Origin: Providencia rettgeri
GTDB taxonomy: Bacteria > Pseudomonadota > Gammaproteobacteria > Enterobacterales > Enterobacteriaceae
Assembly (NCBI RefSeq): GCF_023205015.1
Contig: NZ_CP096258.1
Location: 682,001-746,000, forward strand
DNA length: 64,000 nucleotides
Reading direction: 5' to 3'
The stretch's first letter is position 1; every line of letters starts with the position of its first letter. The notes under the pieces were generated by a model. The model made no database searches. It saw only the letters and a program-made list of their open reading frames with translations, and was not told where the DNA came from. Shown here in pieces: positions 61,209 through 64,000 of the stretch. A program made the translations under genes and the position numbers.

Positions 61209-64000
61209 ATGGCCATCAAAAACGAAATTACTATTCTCACGAGAGCAGAACAGGCAGATCTTTATTCCCCACCCATTTTTTCAATCGAAGAACAACGTCT
61301 GTACTTTTCTCTGAACGATGCGGAATTGGCAGTTTTTCGGTCAATTCGTCTCAGAGCTCATAGATGTTACTTTGTCGCGATTTTGGGATACTTCAAATCA
61401 AAGCCCGTCATCCTAGATATCGCTTACTCGCAGGTTTCTAAGGATTTAATGTTCATCAGTAAAGAGCTGCTTGGCGGCAAGGGGCTCAGACCATTCACTC
61501 CCTCACAAAAACAAAAAGATCGACTCTACGCAAAAGTATTAGACCTTGCTGGTTATCACAAATGGGACGAAAGTCAGCACTTCAATTCTCTTTTCGACCA
61601 CCTTGTTCAGGTGGGCAATGCCTGGCTGGAGCCGCGTTACCTCTTTGATACTGCTATTGAATTCCTAACCAGTCACAGCATTGCTATCCCTAGGTACACC
61701 GTACTCCAGAGACTGATAAGCAGAGCGATGCAGCAGGTCAGAAAAGACCTGGCGCACCAACTTAATCAACTCACCAGTCCTGAACTTCACGTCTTTCTGG
61801 ACAGCATAACAGCCATTGATGACGGACTAAACCTGAACCAGCTCAGAGGCGGTGCAAAAAGTCTGACCGTACCTGAACTTAAAAAAGAGCTTGCCCTTTA
61901 TCATCAGTTAGCGCCATGGCGCACGCAAATCAATGGCGTTATCGATGGGCTTAATCTGTCTCTTAAAAATCGACAACACTTCGGTGAGCTCATCAACTAT
62001 TACGGTAGTAAACTCAAACGATTCAAACGCGCACAGCAGCATCTATGGTTGCTATGTCACCTGACAGAGCGGATACAACTGGCACTGGAACGGTTAACTG
62101 ATGGGTTCATTTACCATATCCGCAAGCAACAAGAAGCTGCCAACACCTTTGCACAACAAGCAGTGTTCCTGTCCTGGCAGTCAGCCGCGGACAATGTCAC
62201 GAAAGCGGCAGAGTTACTGCATCTGTTTGTGGATGAGAACATTGATGATAATCAACCCTTCTCAGTAGTCAGACAACAGGCATTGAAGGTCATGAATGAC
62301 AGGGATATCCAGACCCTCTGCCTTTACCTGAAAAAACAGAAACGGACCGTGGAAGAGTACCAGTGGCAACATTACGATGAACAATGCAATCTCCTGGAGC
62401 AACTGTTAAGGCAGGTGTTCTTGTGCCTTGAATGTGAGGCCGGTAAAGGCTCAGAAGCCGTCGTCGCCCAACTTCAACAGATGCAGACGGAAATCGCATT
62501 CGGTGGACCACTGAAGACGATGGATACGTCGCTCATCCCGAAAAAGCACCTCCCATGGTTGGTTAAACAGGATAACGTTAACCCGCAACGTTACGAATGG
62601 CTGCTCTACCGGCAGTTAACCTCACGACTGAATGGACGCATTTATTTGCCAAATGTTACCAAATACCGCGCACTGGAAGACGACCTGATCCCCCAGACAT
62701 CGCAGGATACCTTGCTGGCCTCATCAACACTGGACAGACTAAAACAGCCCGCAGAGTTATTGTTACAGGAGAAACAACACCGGCTGGAAAGTGCACTCAA
62801 AGACGTTGCTCTCCATATTGATGAGGGAGACAATCGAAATGTGATCATGAAAAATCGTACCGGTACCCGCTGGCGTCTGCCGACCAAAAGCGCTACATCT
62901 CTGGTCAACAATCCCTTTTTTAAGCGAATGCAACCGGTCGGTATCGCGGATGTACTGCGGTATGTAGAGCGCGAAACCGGGTTCATGAAATGTCTGACTC
63001 ATGTACTTCCGATACAAAAACAAGGGTTCACTCATCAGGATGATTTACTGGCCATTCTGATTGCCAACGCCACTCACCGTGGTGTGTATGGCATGGCGCA
63101 GATCTCCGATCGAAGCTATGAACACCTGAGTACGGTGCAGGCCAACTATATCCGGCCTGAAACGCTGCATGACGCCAGCGACGTGATCAATAATGCGGTT
63201 GCAGCGCTACCCATCTTCCGCCACTACCATATTCAGGAGGACCAGCTGCATGCCAGTGCGGATGGTCAGAAATTCGAAACCCATCTGGAAACCTTTAAAA
63301 CCCGGTACTCCTCTAAGTATTTCGGCACCAACAAAGGGATCACGGCCATGACACTGGTGGCCAACCACAGCGCCCTCAATGCTCGGATCATCGGTTCCAA
63401 CGAGCACGAATCACACTATATTTATGACCTGTTACAATCCAACAGCAGTGAAATCAAACCTGACGTACTCTCGACAGATACACACGGTGTCAATCATGTT
63501 AACTTCGCCTTACTGGATCTATGCGGTTACAGTTTTGCACCGCGATACGCGCAGTTCAGTAGTGTCATCAATGATCTGTTTGATGTGACTGAAAGTGAAC
63601 AAGGCAGCACCATACTGGCGCTAAAGAAGCCTATCAGAACGAATGTTATTACAACGGGATGGCAAGATATCAGGCGTATTGTTCTGTCACTTCAGACAAA
63701 GCGGACGACACAAGCAATGCTGGTAAGAAAGTTGTCTGGTTACCCTTCTGGACACCCAATATTACAGGCTCTGACGGAGTATAATCGACTGGTTAAAGCG
63801 CAATATTTACTTGACTACATCGACGATGCCAGTTTGCGGCAGTATGTGCAACGTGCCCTGAACCGGGGAGAAGCATGGCACTTCCTTAGACGAGCCATTG
63901 CGTCGGTGAATGGTGATCAGTTCCGTGGCAAAAACGAGTCTGAAATCGCTATCTGGAATGAATGCGCAAGATTGCTTGCCAACGCGATCATCTACTTCAA
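61209..64000 (+). CDS. Tn3-family transposase (runs off the window)
   Basis: Open from ATG 61209 to the window end, at least 930 codons; the family is usually 960-1000 aa, so only a short tail is missing. The N terminus (LTRAEQADLYSPPIFSIEEQ, DUF4158 type) is the DNA-binding half. The C-terminal DDE domain has FGTNKGITAMTLVANHSALN, VLSTDTHGVNHVNFALLDL and FAPRYAQ. No stop interrupts it. It is related to, but clearly diverged from, the fragment just upstream, and appears to belong to a transposon inserted in that older gene. Confidence 0.9.
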   Translation, partial: MAIKNEITILTRAEQADLYSPPIFSIEEQRLYFSLNDAELAVFRSIRLRAHRCYFVAILGYFKSKPVILDIAYSQVSKDLMFISKELLGGKGLRPFTPSQKQKDRLYAKVLDLAGYHKWDESQHFNSLFDHLVQVGNAWLEPRYLFDTAIEFLTSHSIAIPRYTVLQRLISRAMQQVRKDLAHQLNQLTSPELHVFLDSITAIDDGLNLNQLRGGAKSLTVPELKKELALYHQLAPWRTQINGVIDGLNLSLKNRQHFGELINYYGSKLKRFKRAQQHLWLLCHLTERIQLALERLTDGFIYHIRKQQEAANTFAQQAVFLSWQSAADNVTKAAELLHLFVDENIDDNQPFSVVRQQALKVMNDRDIQTLCLYLKKQKRTVEEYQWQHYDEQCNLLEQLLRQVFLCLECEAGKGSEAVVAQLQQMQTEIAFGGPLKTMDTSLIPKKHLPWLVKQDNVNPQRYEWLLYRQLTSRLNGRIYLPNVTKYRALEDDLIPQTSQDTLLASSTLDRLKQPAELLLQEKQHRLESALKDVALHIDEGDNRNVIMKNRTGTRWRLPTKSATSLVNNPFFKRMQPVGIADVLRYVERETGFMKCLTHVLPIQKQGFTHQDDLLAILIANATHRGVYGMAQISDRSYEHLSTVQANYIRPETLHDASDVINNAVAALPIFRHYHIQEDQLHASADGQKFETHLETFKTRYSSKYFGTNKGITAMTLVANHSALNARIIGSNEHESHYIYDLLQSNSSEIKPDVLSTDTHGVNHVNFALLDLCGYSFAPRYAQFSSVINDLFDVTESEQGSTILALKKPIRTNVITTGWQDIRRIVLSLQTKRTTQAMLVRKLSGYPSGHPILQALTEYNRLVKAQYLLDYIDDASLRQYVQRALNRGEAWHFLRRAIASVNGDQFRGKNESEIAIWNECARLLANAIIYF

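Overview
The window looks like the chromosome of a low-GC enterobacterium of the Morganellaceae (most likely Providencia, possibly Proteus) that carries an SXT/R391-family integrative conjugative element (ICE) with a multidrug efflux cargo. The genus is inferred from base composition, gene content and the ICE type; only a 16S or whole-genome comparison would settle it.

Region 1 (1-34.2 kb) is AT-rich chromosome. It opens with the 3' part of a 23S rRNA gene and a 5S gene, then a non-coding stretch of degenerate repeats. Next come idi, the nitrate-sensing narX-narL operon, a yedI-like membrane protein, a glycosyltransferase and a nucleoside hydrolase. An amine catabolism cluster follows (two LuxR-type regulators, FAD amine oxidase, cupin, aldehyde dehydrogenase, APC permease). 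After it lie a Fur-boxed siderophore-esterase-like gene, a Pho-boxed alkaline phosphatase, a Fur-boxed small membrane protein, two tRNA-Leu genes and rsmC / holD-rimI. The last chromosomal block, 25.7-34.2 kb, is BCCT transporter, carnitine monooxygenase yeaW/yeaX, aldehyde dehydrogenase, an HTH-PAS regulator, dmlR and dmlA. Together these read as a full route: carnitine to trimethylamine plus malic semialdehyde, to D-malate, to pyruvate.

Region 2 (34.3-44.3 kb) is the ICE left end and its insertion site. A 31-codon 5' fragment of prfC (36931-37023) marks the SXT/R391 attachment site. It is followed by a xis-like gene, a fused GHKL-ATPase/Shedu-like nuclease gene, the integrase, a ParM-type partition pair, an oriT-like repeat region, mobI and the umuC homologue rumB. 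An AbiE/MosAT-like toxin-antitoxin pair lies upstream of prfC' between two copies of a 62-bp left-end sequence, which suggests accretion of elements here.

Region 3 (44.3-60.0 kb) is a GC-rich element of about 15.7 kb inserted into rumB exactly at the codons for the catalytic S-I-D-E motif. It carries three overlapping tyrosine recombinase genes, a TnpC-like gene broken by one stop codon and a large AAA_13-type ATPase. Nested inside it is a 6.95-kb unit with tnfxB-tmexC-tmexD-toprJ, the RND efflux cluster known for tigecycline resistance. That unit is bounded by roughly 70-bp imperfect inverted repeats, each with three TTGACCA boxes at identical spacing, and is flanked by the 6-bp direct repeat CATACC; it contains no transposase.

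Region 4 (60.0-64.0 kb) holds a short rumB fragment, a Tn3-family transposase remnant, and a second Tn3-family transposase that appears inserted in the first and runs off the window.
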